Below, one piece after another: positions 10,429 to 24,800 of a stretch of DNA of 64,000 bases. Each line of letters begins with the position of its first letter. The stretch's first letter is position 1. The notes under the pieces are model-generated. The model ran no database searches. It saw only the letters and a list, made by a program, of their open reading frames with translations, and was not told the origin of the DNA. The stretch is from NCBI GenBank assembly GCA_010093515.1, contig MU001687.1, forward strand, positions 444,070 to 508,069. Direction: 5' to 3'. A program made the position numbers and the translations under genes. The stretch comes from Lineolata rhizophorae (taxonomy: Eukaryota; Ascomycota; Dothideomycetes; Lineolatales; Lineolataceae).

Positions 10429-12009
10429 TGGGGAAGATTTGGTCTGGAGTTGAATTGATAGGTTAACGCCAAAACAAGTGTGCCGGGGAGAAGTAAGTAG
10501 TTGAGGAGAGGAAGAATAAGAACGTTGATGACTAGCGGAATTGTGGGACTAAAGCGCCGGAGCTAAGAGCAGGAAATATTCCGATTGGTTGAGGTTCTCA
10601 GTCTGCATCCTGCGCCCACTCACTTGCCACCTTTAGCTTCACTAACTAGCAGAAATTCTGTAATACGACGTGATAAAGCTTTCGGGTATATCATAGCCTA
10701 GAAAGAAGCCTTTATTTTTTTTTTGCCATTGATTTACTGGTACGGTTCGAGTAGTTAGTTAAAAGACCTAGCTATGGTGGATGACTATGGCCATGATGTT
10801 GCTTCACCATGCAGTCGAATGCTGGAACAAAATACTGTAAGGGGCCAAAGCTTTACGCGTAGCGAAGACCCCCGCTTCGTTTCAAGCAAATATAGACTGA
10901 ATACGTGTAATATACGGGGAGCCTACGATTTTAATTATATTTACGTTAACGGCATTTCATGTGTTAAGTACCTACCTACGACACGCTGCCGATATGTGCT
11001 TCAAGTCCTTTGTCACCTCCGTGGTGCGTGGGATGGGCGTGCTTGCGGTGATAGTGGACGAACCAACCCGCAGAGCTCACTCTTTCTCATCTTGAGGGTC
11101 GGATTTTATTTGACAACGCAATAACCTGCACGACAAACAATGTCAGCATTACACAAGCTTTAGATGTCGTCTAGAAATAGGGTATCCTTGGCGCTAGTAG
11201 TAGCTGGTGTGCACCACAATTATTTGGAATACATAGGCTTATTTATTCACCCAGCCTCACCAGAGAGAGAAACTAATATAAATATTCGATCAACTTCGTC
11301 AACAGAGGGGACATCACCAACATCTGCTCCAAGCACAGTGCACGCATGATTTTTAGCAGCATCCATACGGTTTGAGTGGGCTAATGCTTCCACCGCTGTG
11401 GTTAGTCCACACGTATTATTCGCGGTATGGGCTTCTCTTTTCAGAGCCTTCATCTATCTAGGCTCTTGAAAGCACAAAATTGGAAGGCAATCTTTACTTG
11501 TTATCTTGGCCTGCAATTTGAATCCGACCAACGAGTCCGCTCCAATTCAAGTCCATAGGTGCCTAGGTTCCAACTAGACCAAAAGGGTATTGTGAATTGG
11601 GCTGCTTGTGATCTCCTCATTTTAATAACCCCAATTGTTTTGTCTAAATACATAATTTCTTAGACCGTTACATCAAAGATTGCAATATCACTGGAAGTTG
11701 ACTAGTAGAGTGGCGAGGGTGGCTGCGCCACGTGCGTGGCGGTGTACTCGAACCGCGCTCGGATCACTTTGGGAAGCTGCTCATCGCGTCACTTCCTTCT
11801 CCGATACTCACCTTGACGCGCACTTTCGGCTAGCACAGCCGGTCGTTTTCCTAAATATCTTGATCGTGCGCGCTCTTCTCTTCTTCTTCTTCACCCTTCT
11901 CTTAAGGAACAGAATATGAGACATCACAGCGCACAACGCGCCCCATCATTCCTGCTGTCTCTTAATCAGTTCCTTTTACACCAGCATATTTTCTCAAGCA
12001 CGCTCGCTG
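10429..12009. other. Divergent spacer, COQ9 / NYN-domain gene
   Basis: 1.58 kb without a recognisable gene. The middle (10650-11650) is clearly more AT-rich than the flanking genes and has only short unrelated frames. No tRNA-like box B or known repeat was found by eye. Promoters for both flanking genes must lie here. Confidence 0.55.
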
Positions 12010-14338
12010 ATGGCGCGCTCGCGCTCGCGCTCGCCTGGCGACCCCATGCGGTGGGAATTTTCCCCGGCGAATGAACTACTATGCGCGTTTCCCGAACCCC
12101 AGAGCGACGTGTCGATGCGCGATGTGGAAGATAAAGTTGCCACCGACACCACACGCGAAAGCGGAAAGGTATCACCAGCCAACCTGGGAGGCTTCGAAGA
12201 TGTGTGGTCATACCTTGGCGTCGACGCTAAGGAGAACTCACGTAAGGTGCCCTCAGCACCTCCACCTAGCTACCACTCGCACCGGCTACTTTTTCAACCC
12301 TCGCTTACGTCCAAGGATTGTGAAGCGGGTATACCCAATTACGTTCCATATACACAGGAAGTATTAGGTTCATCCAGTGGTTCGCATTACCGGCAGCGTG
12401 ATGCCTACTTTTGTGGGTCGGGTTCTGAAGAAGACGACGAGGCCGGTGAGCCGAGGAAGCTCACTAAGAAAGAGAGAAAGAAGCTGCGACGGCAGCGTAA
12501 GGCTGCCGAGAAGTACCGGCTCAAGCAAAAGGTATTATCCCCAAGTGCTATAATCTTCTAACCTTGGAATATATGCTGACTCTCATCGGATGTATGAGGA
12601 TGTGAAGCAGGGGAAGAAGACCGAACTAGTGAACGATGGTGGACTCACCCGCAAGGAGACATGGCTGGAGGCGCCTCGCGAGAAGGCATCGCAGCCGGTG
12701 AGAGATCTCGAAACCTTACCCGATGTTGCGCCTGCGCTGCAGGCCAGTTTACACAATGGACCTCCGATATCACCAGGCCCGCCGGGCACATCTCTCTTCT
12801 TTCCGAAAACCCACGGCATTTCTACCGACGCAGCTCAAGACCAACTCTACATGACAAGTAGCTATCAGGATACGGACGCCAGCTCCTCCCAGGCTAGGCA
12901 GACTCCAATCGAAATGCCTACTGCAGCCGCCGTACAACTCCGTACTGTAATGAAGCCTCCCGGGGCAGGGAACCCATTCGATGCTGACGCACGGAAGCCC
13001 CCGGCTGTAGATATACTAAGCTCTAGCAATCCGTCTTCATTTGCTTATCTGAAGCCGATTCCTGGGAACGTTTTCGATCCAGCTTCTTGGAAGCAGCCTA
13101 GTCACGGTAAGGCGTCCCTTTCTACGGCACAGGAGCCTCTCAGTTTGGGTATTAGGACTGGCCTTACTACTGCGAAGTTGCCTGTCCTGGAAACGCCACC
13201 CGCCGTACCTTTTAAGCCGCCTGGCCTAGACATGCAATCCGTTCTTCCTCCGAAGCCCCTCGGGCCGGGTAATTTACCTTCCCTTGCCGCCTTCAACTAC
13301 CAGGCGCCGAATGTGGCGCCCTACATGGCCCACCAGCCTCCACCGCCGTATAAGCCGTCCCCACTGGCGGGGTATCAACCTCAGGAGCAAGGATTAGACG
13401 CTACCGTAGATACGAGCGTGCCGCAAACCGACGAAGACGTGGACCCGGAGGCGTTTGAGCTTGGGATGCCGCTGGATGGCGGTACCCGCCATCTAGATCT
13501 ACGGCACCGCCTAATTAATGATTTCGCCCGAGACCGCGACTTCCTCATCCTCCCGCCATGGATATCGAACCTGGCGGAGGAGCCGGAAGGAATCCACGTC
13601 TTCGTCGACGCGTCAAATATCTTGATCGGATTCTTCAATACCTACAAGATGAGCTTAGGCCTTGACAAGTCGGCATGGGTGGCAGCGCGTAGCTTTCCAC
13701 CCATGTCGTTCGAAGCCCTCACGCTCATTATGGAGCGTCGCAGGCCGGTTGCGAAGCGCGAGCTCGTAGGAAGCGAGCTCGAGACCGAGTCTTTCAGGTC
13801 GTTCAACACGGCCGAAAAGCTCGGCTATAATGTTAGCAACCTAGCGAGGGTCCGGAAGGCCACCCAGAACCTTCAACGGCGCTGGGGCTCCAGTAAAAGC
13901 AAAGCCCAAGATACCGACCGTACTAGCGGTAGCGCCGCGGAGGATGTAGCCGCAGCTACCATGTCGAAGGCAGCTGCGGCCGTCGGGGCCGTAATGAGAC
14001 AGTCGGCTCCTGCTCCCCGGCAGAAGAAGGGCGAGCCGAAGAACGTCGAACAAGGCGTTGACGAGCTTATCCATCTGAAGATGATGGAAAGCATCGTGGA
14101 TACGGAGAAACCGACGACAATGGTGCTAGCGAGCGGCGACGCGGCCGAAGCAGAATACAGCGCAGGCTTCCTGCGCATGGTGGAACGCGCCCTCCAGAAG
14201 GGCTGGCGCGTCGAGGTCTTCAGCTTCGCGTGCAATATCAGCTCGCTCTACAACAGTCGCCAGTTTGCGCAGAAGTGGTCGGACCAGTTTACGACGGTAC
14301 CATTGGACCGCTACGTGGATTACTTGTATGATAAATGA
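12010..14338 (+). CDS. NYN/PIN-like ribonuclease-domain protein
   Basis: Uncharacterised protein with a C-terminal NYN (PIN-like) domain, a fold of metal-dependent RNA endonucleases. Two exons, 12010-12531 and 12599-14338, give 753 aa; the 67-nt intron has a GTATTA donor and CTAAC branch. Residues 1-175 are mixed, with a lysine/arginine-rich helix (KLTKKERKKLRRQRKAA) that may bind RNA or serve as a nuclear signal. Residues 175-480 are proline-rich and probably disordered. The NYN domain begins at HVFVDASNI (about residue 508), with an acidic Asp typical of the active site. It is interrupted by a long insert and resumes at MVLASGDAAEAEYSAGF, ending with VEVFSFACNISS. The insert splitting the domain is about 140 aa. 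Function not known; RNA cleavage is inference from the fold. Confidence 0.8.
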
Positions 14339-15117
14339 GGGGGGCCGGAGAGCAAGTGCGGGGGGTTAAGAGAAGGTGTACGAGAGAGAAGGGTATGGTC
14401 GAGGAGGTCTTCCATGTTTTCTTTGCTGTTCAAGATTATTATTATCAACCAACCCTGGTTCACGAACCAGCGGCGACATCCTTGGGCGAATGATGCCCGG
14501 GAAATGGAGAGTATTTCGGAGATGTCAGGAAGGTTGATGGTAGGATGGGTTGGGAATGTTTTAGAGCGCGAGTGTTTAACGGTCTGTCTGTTTCCTAATT
14601 TCATGAGCCTGCTCGGTATCTCAATGTCCGAGTTACGGCCACCGTTTCATGAGCATGGTTTACTTGCTCAAGTTTCCTTTCACACGGACTAGTTTGCTTT
14701 ACCGAACTGGCCGTCGGGGACCTGCACGTAGTGTACCGTATCCTTGTAACTGTAACGTTGTCATGTTGTCCTCATGATGGACAATCTCATGAGCTAGCTT
14801 GACTAGCTCTGTATGTGATAATACTTGGTTAGGCTGCTCTTGGCTCCCCGGAGCTATTCATTGCGATTGTTGGAAGACTTTGCGGCGATTGTAGGGTTTG
14901 GCTGTCAATACTGACTTGCTATCGACAAATGTCCTCGGCCGCATCACGCCAAATGCACATTGAAGATACGTCTAAGCTTGGTCAAGCGGGTTTTCTACTG
15001 ATTAGGATCTAGTGATGTACTTGACGCTGACACTAAACCCTTGCATCTTCAGCTATCCCTACAGAGATCCTCCCAACTTGCACCTCCAGTGAACTCCGAC
15101 TCGGACCGCCTTCCCGT
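14339..15117. other. Convergent spacer
   Basis: 779 bp between the NYN-domain gene and the 3' end of the ubiquitin-S27a gene. No coding signal or repeat was recognised. Confidence 0.55.
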
Positions 15118-16598
<1,481 letters not shown>

Positions 16599-19150
16599 AT
16601 GCTGTCCAGTTCAAAGCAGACCACCGCCTCGAGCGCCCAACAACAGCGGCAACGGCTCCACCGCCGTCAAAACTCAACGCCCGCACTCGAGGCGGGGCAT
16701 CTGCCCCCTCTTCCGGCCATCGTGCAGAGGCAGAGGTCCCACCGGCGAGGAAGGAGCATGGATCAGAAGCCAACCTACCTCAACGCCGGGCCTCCCTCTC
16801 CCACAGGCACCATTAATACAGCAAACGGAAAGACGGTAAGTATTACTAACACAGGACACAACGATTTACAGCATCCGATGCAGATAGCGCAGCAGCACGG
16901 TTTGCACCAGCCGGGCCCCCAATTAAGCCCTGGTTTCCCCTTTAGGGACCAGGGGTTTTCTTTTCCACCGAGGTCTCCTCCGATACTCGAAGAGACCAGC
17001 GACAATCGGCTGCCTAGCCCGCAGCGTCAGCCTTCGGAGCTAGACATCAAGAATCTAGAGCAGCACGTCAAGGCGCTGTACGGCGAGAATCACACGGTGG
17101 TGGTGAACATCCTGCCGAGTCCTACTCCAAGTCCCCGCAAGCCGAATCAGACACGGCCACTGGCAAGCGTGGATCATGCGCCAATGCCACCTCCTCAGTT
17201 TAGTTCGGATCTTGGATCCGACCTCCAACTAGATCCCCTCATTATGTCTCCACAGTCCCGAAATTTCCGATTCCAGACCCCAGAACACGAGTTCAAGTAC
17301 GACTCATATGAGTCGCCCGACCAACTCTCCCCGCAGCAGTCACCAACCTATTCACCCATGCAAACGCCTTGCAAGTCGGCTTTTAGCGACAAGGGGTTTA
17401 ACGGACCAAAGTTGACCTTCCCAGAGGGGTCCGCAGTCCTACCAACCACCCAAGCAATGAACAGTCTGACTCTCTCGTCGCCCATCTCGCCGACATTTGA
17501 CAGTCCGGATATTACGATGCAGTCCAACCCAGGTATGGATCCCATGACGCCGGAGGTCGAGATCCCACCCGACGTTCAGGCCCAAATCGAAGCCCTCGTC
17601 AGCGAACCAGATCCGACCACTAGTCAGCGCCGCTGCCTATTCCCCGGCTGCACCAAAGACCCGTTCAACCGTAAGGAAAATGCCCTCTCCCACGTCCAGG
17701 GCCACCTCAAGTGGCGCCCGTACGTCTGCAATGTCTGCAACAAGGACTTCGTGCGCCCGCACGACCTCAAGCGCCATGTTAAGATCCACTCCGACCACAA
17801 GCCGCACGTGTGCCCGTGTGGTCTGGCGTTCACGCGTGCGGACGCGCTAAGCAGGCATCGCTCGCGCGCCGTCTGCGTCGGCAGCTACCCCGGCGCGGTA
17901 CGCAGTCAGAACAAGCGCGGCCGCCCCAAGAAGCGGCCAGGCATAGAGTCCCGTGTCGAAAAAGCCAACAAAACCCGTCGTGCTATTGCGTCGAAGGGAG
18001 ACCAATCGTCTACCTCAGGCTATTCTCCCGTGTCGTCGGGCCCAGCGTCGCCCGGAGCGGAGGACTGTTCGCAACAGTCATCGTCGCCAGCGTCCAAGAA
18101 TGCCCAGCTCCATTCCCAGGCCGGCAGATTCGCGCCCGTGGCAGACACGGCACAATTCGCGTCAGCGGAGCAGCCAACGTTCATGACGTCCGCCGACCTG
18201 ACCCGCTCCGAATCGCAGTTCTCACAGTTATCCCACTACTCGCAATATTCGAATTACTCGTCGCAGCCACAGCAACAGCAGCAGCAGCAGGCTTCGCAGG
18301 AGGCCGACAGGGCCGAGGAAGCGAAGTGGAAGGTTCAGCTCCAGATGTGGGATTCGCAGGGGTCGGCGGGATTCTCGCCAGAGACGTTCATGACGACCAG
18401 CAGCAATTTCCACGCCGCATTGCAGCCAGATATAGCCGGCAGCCCGTCGGACGAGATATTCTCGTAAGTGCTATTTCGCCATTTTGACACCGTCCCATCA
18501 AGCATACAGAGTCTTCGCACCTAACGCCTCTACGTAGCCTCGACGAGCTCCCCTCCTTCACAACAGCCCACGCCGTCAACCTCTCCTCCGACACCTCCAC
18601 GCCCGGCCTCACCCGCACGTCCAGCTCCGCCGGCCACGACATCGACGCCGGCGCCCTCGCCACACTCGCCAACAAGCACACCCCGGCCGGCACAGGCGGC
18701 GCGGCGCCCGCAAAGGACTACACGCAGACGCCGCCGTCGTCGCCGCCGGTCCACTTCGCCACCGTCGACCCGACCTCCATGACCAAGTCCCCCAGCACAG
18801 CCGCCACCGCGGCGTGCTCGTCCGCCAAGCCGTCGCCGCCCGCGCCGTCATCCTCCTCTGAGACCGCGACACAGCCCCAGCCCCAACCCCAGCAGTCTCA
18901 GGCCCAAGCCCAGACGAAGCCCCCCGCCGCGCCGACGACGCCGCCCGTGTCGTCGCCTGAGACGGACGACGAGTTCTTGGACAACCTGCTGGATTGCTCC
19001 GGGGGCGCGGGCGCGCAGCACTGGCCGGATACGGTGGTCGACGTGGCGGATTTTGGGGACGAGTTTGCCGGGTTCGAGGAAGGGGAGTCGGAAGCGGCAT
19101 TTTGGTTGGGGGAGTCGACGGGGGAGGGCATGGTGGCGGGTGGGTTCTGA
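16599..19150 (+). CDS. Swi5/Ace2-like C2H2 zinc-finger transcription factor
   Basis: Probable cell-cycle or morphogenesis regulator related to yeast Swi5/Ace2. Two exons (16599-18463, 18538-19150) give 825 aa; the intron has a GTAAGT donor and CTACGTAG acceptor. Three fingers lie at about residues 346-425: CLFPGCTKDPFNRKEN (first), YVCNVCNKDFVRPHDLKRH (second) and HVCPCGLAFTRADALSRHRS (third). The compact CPCG of the third finger is the Swi5/Ace2 hallmark. A basic segment (NKRGRPKKRPG) follows, a likely nuclear signal. The N-terminal 340 residues and the C-terminus are Ser/Pro/Gln-rich with many SP/TP sites, fitting CDK/phosphatase control (inference). The start at 16599 is the first ATG; 16758 is an alternative. 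A 36-nt in-frame intron-like segment lies at 16836-16871. Confidence 0.87.
16836..16871 (+). other. Intron-like 36-nt in-frame segment
   Basis: Begins with a consensus donor GTAAGTAT, contains TACTAAC and ends TTTACAG, yet is only 36 nt, divisible by three and free of stops. It is probably too short to splice, though later AGs (16883, 16892) would give in-frame introns of 48 and 57 nt. Confidence 0.5.
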
Positions 19151-20400
19151 GCGGGTCCCACCAAGCCAGTTTAGTCGGGGGTCGCGGAGCTCTGCCTGGG
19201 AGGACTTGATAGAGGGTATCCAGTCCTTTTGACTCTTCGAGGAAGGGGCATGAGGCGTTTGAGAGGGCGTTTGAGCCCTTTTTTTTCTGTGTGCTTTCGG
19301 GCGCGCTTTCGTGCCCCGGGTTGTAACGACAAGAATGACTCGTAACGACGGCAACGACGGAACCCACAAAAACAACACTTGGGAGGGGATAGGGCAGGGA
19401 GTTTTCGTTTTCTAGGATTGGGTTCTTTCTCGGGACACATGCATGGGCGAGGGGAAACGTTGGAAACGAGCTCGCCACGCCGCGCATGATCACTTCATCC
19501 TTTTTGCCGTTCGCCGCCTTGTCTTATCACCACCAGGTTCAGTACTTTGAGGTGGAGCGCCATCTGCTCCCCTGCCGCTCCTTTTGGGAAGGCCCTAGCA
19601 AGGCTTTTCATGCAATTTTTTCCTTTTGTGTCACTCGTTCTGTTGCGTGTTGTTGGATACATGCGAGGACTGGATAGTCACGGCGGGAAGCGAGGAGGAT
19701 TTGTACGATCCGCGACCGTTGACTTTTAGTTTTGAGAAGAGAGGCATAGGCGTGGGTGAGAAGGAAATTTAGCGTGCTACTTTTTGATCGCTTCGACTGT
19801 CTCTACCGCCTGCGTAGCCGGCGCTGATGCTGAGCTAGAATTGGGGCGAACGTTGTGTAGATAATGCACCGGCAGAAATATAAGTCTGTTGGGTAATTTT
19901 GGACTGCTTTACTGAATGCACGACAGAGCAAGAAATGGAAGACATTGAGCGAGGCTAAAGTTCATAACATAGCTTTAAAATCGCTAGGATCACATATCGA
20001 CTTGTGAGTGTTCTTTTGAGAATCAGATAAAAGATAGGAAGGAACAAAATGTTTGCATTTAATAACATCGGATCCAATTACACAAGTGTGAAGTTCATTC
20101 ATATGTTTCAGTCTACGAAATGCAAAGCCCTTTTGCTGACCGTGCCCATTTCTCTCAAGATGTGATTATAACCTTGCATCGTCGATGGCATTGTGTGCAA
20201 AGTAAATGGGAATCTCCTAAGAAAACTGGCAAGAATCTTCCAACCAGTTATCATGCCATGTCCTTGACTTCCTCACAGTGGTAGGGACATGTGGAGCGTA
20301 GGCATATTTTGGGAGAACGAGGTCGAGCTTTCGGCCCTCCCGTGCTGCTCGCTTGACTCGCAGGGGCCCGCTTCGGTCTACTCGACTACTGAAATTCGAA
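19151..20400. other. Spacer downstream of the Swi5-like gene
   Basis: About 1.25 kb holding the likely long 3' untranslated region. Frames on the minus strand to 19493 are shadows of the GC-rich coding exon. No gene recognised. Confidence 0.55.
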
Positions 20401-20489
20401 CTGTGCGGTATTTAAGTATTATATAACGTTGTACATAGTAATAGCAGCGTAGTAGAAGTAGCGCAGTAGCGAAGAGGCAGCACAGCAAT

Positions 20490-20604
20490 CTAGAGGCTGT
20501 ATGACGCATAGCGACAGCAGCGTAGTTCGTTCTGGGTCGCTACGCTCCGCTTGCAATCGTAGAAGTTACTACGCTGCTATCGCCGTATACAATACAGCCT
20601 CTAG
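20490..20604. repeat. Imperfect inverted repeat, 36-bp arms
   Basis: The left arm (20490-20525) begins CTAGAGGCTGTAT and the right arm (20569-20604) ends ATACAGCCTCTAG. The arms pair over about 36 bp with several mismatches around a 43-bp loop. It could form a hairpin or be the remnant of a small non-autonomous (MITE-like) element. It lies in DNA rich in GTAGCG/GCAGCG short motifs, unlike the neighbouring spacers. Confidence 0.7.
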
Positions 20605-20639
20605 ATAGCTAGGCTGCCTTTTCGGCCTAGGATAGCATA

Positions 20640-20790
20640 GGCAGCATAACATTGAGATAAGCATGCAAAGCATGGGAGCATACAAAGCACTAGAGGAGCA
20701 TACAACCCACGGGAGCAAATAGCACAGGAACAAGGAGCAGAAGTATGAGGGGTAGAGCTATAAGGAGCATGCAGCAGAAGAGCACAATAT
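20640..20790. repeat. GGAGCA-rich degenerate short repeats
   Basis: The hexamer GGAGCA recurs at least six times, twice as GGAGCATACAA, in irregularly spaced copies. It looks like a decayed simple or tandem repeat. No coding signal. Confidence 0.55.
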
Positions 20791-20887
20791 CACCGGAGGG
20801 CCTCCTTACATAGATGTTGCTCCCATAGCTGAAAAGTCTATACTTTTCCCAGTTCGTACACACAAAATAAAAGATCTACCTATGCGT

Positions 20888-20980
20888 AGAGACAGCGCAA
20901 AGCTTGGTCTCTTAACATAGAGACGGCGTGAAGCATGGTGTCTTAGCATAGAAGCGGCGTGAAGCACTGTATCTACATGT
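20888..20980. repeat. Tandem repeat, 3 x 31 bp
   Basis: Three head-to-tail 31-bp units (20888-20918, 20919-20949, 20950-20980), each starting AGA(G)A, with a shared GGCGTGAAGCA-type core. Units 1 and 2 are most alike; the third has diverged at its end. It lies about 870 bp upstream of the NLR start. Confidence 0.7.
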
Positions 20981-21846
20981 AGCTGTGCGTAAAGAAGCGG
21001 CCAATCAGCTGATTTCACCCTAGTTTCGTCCCATTGTCCATGGGTACGTGTGGCTGGATCTTATTAGGTATTGAGATGAGAGAAGTATGATTGTCTTGTC
21101 GCTCGATTTGCGCACTGAGCTCTACGATGTCGCGACTAAAACTCAAAACGATGTCTCTGTGAGAATATTAGGTGGCCTATTTGGGCCTAGTTTGCCAGCC
21201 CCTGACGGGGACTCTACAAGTGTATTTATGCAGCTCCAATGTCAATGGACTTGGCCTACCTATTCTAGATTTCCACCGGAATCTGACAGTCTCTACCCCC
21301 ATTTTATCGCTGCTCTAAACCGAAATTGAGCAATTTAGAGCATGCGAAACTCCATATAATGTTTCTAACCCCTCGTCGCCAATGCACGTGGTGTAGGAGG
21401 CAAATCCGCCACACAGCTTGGTACCTCTCGTCGGACAATTTCGGTAATACGCAACCACGTACGTGGTATTATCGTAACATCTTGACTGTAAGTTGAGTTT
21501 AGTCAGGCTGTTTTCATACATGTAGCCCAATTTCTAACCTCTCCTGGGTGATGGAACAGGCTGTGCATGCAGAAAAGAGACCAGGCTAGTTAAAAGTTTA
21601 GGCAGCCAACCCCGCGCGCCCGAGCGAAGCCCATCGCAACCGGCCTGCTCTTAGCCTGCCTCGCTTTTCAGATTTAATATTTCGGTATGATCGGAGTTCT
21701 TCTCGCTTTCGTGTATACTGGTTAACATCGGTCGTTACGCAAGGTGTTGGCCAGCACACCAGCTGCGGCCCCGCCTAACCTGCCGCCTTGAGCTCGGCCA
21801 ACGCAATTTCTACCGCCTATTGTCTCGTGAAGCTCCGCAAGAAAGA
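20981..21846. promoter_or_regulatory. Upstream region of the NLR gene
   Basis: About 870 bp between the tandem repeat and the NLR start. No coding signal. The promoter presumably lies here. The stretch 21070-21330 has a different texture from the rest, but I could not assign it to any element. Confidence 0.45.
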
Positions 21847-24800
21847 ATGCGCCTTTTGCAACGCAGCGACGCAGGCGAGTTCGAATTCGCTGAAAACTTA
21901 ACCAGCGACGACACAATCCCTCCCTATGCGATACTTTCGCACACATGGAAACGGGATACCGAGGTCATCTTCGAAGACATGAAAAATCACACCGGCAAGA
22001 ATAAGCCTGGCTATGAGAAGATTCGATTCTGTGGAGAACAAGCTAGACGAGATGGCTTAGAATACTTTTGGATTGACACCTGCTGTATCAACAAGGAAAG
22101 CTACGCCGAACTCTCGCAGGCTATCAACTCCATGTTTCGCTGGTACCGCAACGCGACCCGATGCTATGTCTATTTATCGGATGTGTCTAGCCCTCTCTCC
22201 GACACCAACGATGAGTTCAACCCACGGCCATGGGAAGCGGATTTCTGGAAGAGCAAATGGTTCACCCGGGGTTGGACACTCCAAGAGCTTCTTGCCCCCC
22301 GTTCTGTCGAATTCTTCTCCCGGGAACACAAGCGACTTGGTGACAAAAGTTCTTTAGAGCAACAAATTCATGAGATAACGGGTGTTCCTAAATCAGCGCT
22401 TCAAGGAGCCCCTTTATCTCAGTTCAGCGTCAATGAGCGATTATCGTGGATAGAACGTCGCCAGACTACAGTAGAAGAAGATAAAGCGTACTCATTACTA
22501 GGCATTTTTGACGTCTACATGCCCCTTATTTATAGAGAAGGGACTGCGAGTGCATTCAAACGGCTCCGGGAGGAGATCGAGAAGCTGGAAAAATGTCTTC
22601 AAGACTTGCGCCTTACCGATCCTCGTGATGACAAGAAGCGTATAGAGGACACTAAGGGAGGCTTACTGGAGGACTCGTACCGCTGGGTCCTTGAAAACTC
22701 CGACTTCCAACGATGGAGCAGCGCCCAGCAGAGCCAGAGCCAACTGCTATGGATCAAAGGCGATCCCGGCAAGGGTAAGACGATGCTGCTCTGCGGCATT
22801 ATTAATGAGCTGAACAAGTCAATGGCTAAGACGGCTCTTCTATCCTACTTTTTCTGCCAGGCTGCCGACTCGCGAATTAACAACGCCATAGCCGTGCTGC
22901 GAGGTTTGATATATTTGCTTGTCGACCAACAGCCATCACTGATCTCGCATATACGCAAGAAGTACGATCGCGCCGGCAAAGCCCTCTTCGAGGACACGAA
23001 TACCTGGGTTGTCTTATGCGAGATCTTCACCAACATCCTGCATGATCCCAGCTTGAGCAACACCTACTTGATCATTGACGCGCTCGATGAATGCGTAGCA
23101 GACTTGCCGAACCTGCTAGATTTTATCGGTCAGAAGTCGTCCGTATCATCTCATGTCAAATGGATTGTCTCAAGCCGCAATGACTTTAATATTGAGTGGA
23201 GACTACGGCTCGACGGTTCCGGGACAAGGCTTAGTCTCGAGCTTGAAGAAAATGCAAAGCAAGTGGCCTGTGCCGTTAATACATACATCAACCATTGCCT
23301 ATCAGAACTGTCGGAAATTCAGCATAACACGGAACTCCGAGATTTAGTCCGGGAGAAAATGCTGTCCAAAGCCAATGGCACGTTTCTCTGGGTATCCCTC
23401 GTCATCAAGGAGCTCAAGGAGGTGATGAGCTGGGACGTACTACAAGTCCTTGAGGAAGTCCCTACAGAGTTGAAAGGCATGTATCATCGAATGATGAAAC
23501 AAATCAAACTGTTGCGGCGCAACTATCCAGAGCTTTGCCGACAAGTTCTCTCGACCGTCATCGTTGCGTACCGTCCGCTGCACTTACAGGAACTCCGTGT
23601 ACTTTCCGGTTTGCCTACACAAGTCCAGAACGCAAACCAGTCGATCGCAGCCATTGTGAAGATGTGTGGGTCATTCCTCACAGTGCAAGATGACAATGTC
23701 TACATTATCCACCAGTCAGCCAAAGACTATCTATCTGAGGAAGCAAGCCATGACATCTTTCCTTGCGGTGTTGGTGAAGCTCATCATTCCATCTTCTCGA
23801 GATCGCTCCAGGTCATGTCCAGAACATTACGAAGAGACATTTACGGCTTACATGCGTTAGGGTACCCTATAGAACGAGTTGAACACCCGGAGCCGGACCC
23901 GTTAGCGGCGTCACGCTATTCGTGTCTCTCCTGGGTCGATCACCTCTGTAACTGGAATTCTAACTGTTGTGCAAAACACGGGGTCGACCTACAGGATGGG
24001 GGCGCTGTTGAGGACTTCATGAGAAGGAAATATCTTTACTGGCTAGAGGCTCTTAGCCTTTGCGGAAGCACGTCGGACGGGGTAGGATCAATGGCGAAAC
24101 TCGAGACTTTACTCCAGGTACTCCTTAGATCAGTGATTCTCTTTCCAAGTACATACTAAGATAACCTAGGGGCGAACAGACGCATCTGCATTATTCGGGC
24201 TAGTTCGAGATGCGTACCGATTTATCATGTATCACAAGCAAGCGGTAGAGAACTGTCCTCTACAGGCATATGCGTCTGCGCTCATATTTAGTCCGGCCCA
24301 CAGCCTGATAAGAGGACTTTTCAAGAACGAAGAGTTGAAAACGATCGCGATACAGCCGCCTATAGGAGATGAATGGAGCGCCTGCCTGCAGACGCTCGAG
24401 GGCCATTACGGTTCGGTTAGGTCGATAGCCTTCTCACACGACTCAACCCAGCTCGCGTCAGCATCAGACGACAAGACGGTCAAGATCTGGGACACAAGGA
24501 CCGGTACCTACCTGCAAACACTCAAGGGCCATAGCAATTGGGTTACGTCGGTAGCTTTCTCACCCGACTCTACCCAGCTCGCGTCGGCATCAGACGATAA
24601 AACAATTAAGATCTGGGATACGAGGAGCGGCGCCTGCCTACAGACACTTGAGGGCCATCGCGATTGGGTTAAATCTATAGCTTACTCACACGACTCGACC
24701 CGACTTGCGTCAGCATCAACCGATAGAACAGTCAAGATCTGGGATACGAGGAGTAGTACCTGCTTACAGACACTCGAGGGCTATAGCGGTTTCGTTTGGT

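Noticed and set aside
21070-21330. Possible solo terminal repeat of a retroelement upstream of the NLR
   Set aside because: Texture differs from surroundings, but no terminal dinucleotides, target duplication or second copy could be identified.
24118-24226. Apparent frame break splitting the NLR into two genes (HET-NACHT and WD40)
   Set aside because: A 52-nt intron with donor, TACTAAG branch and CCTAG acceptor joins the frames and restores the family's linker sequence.
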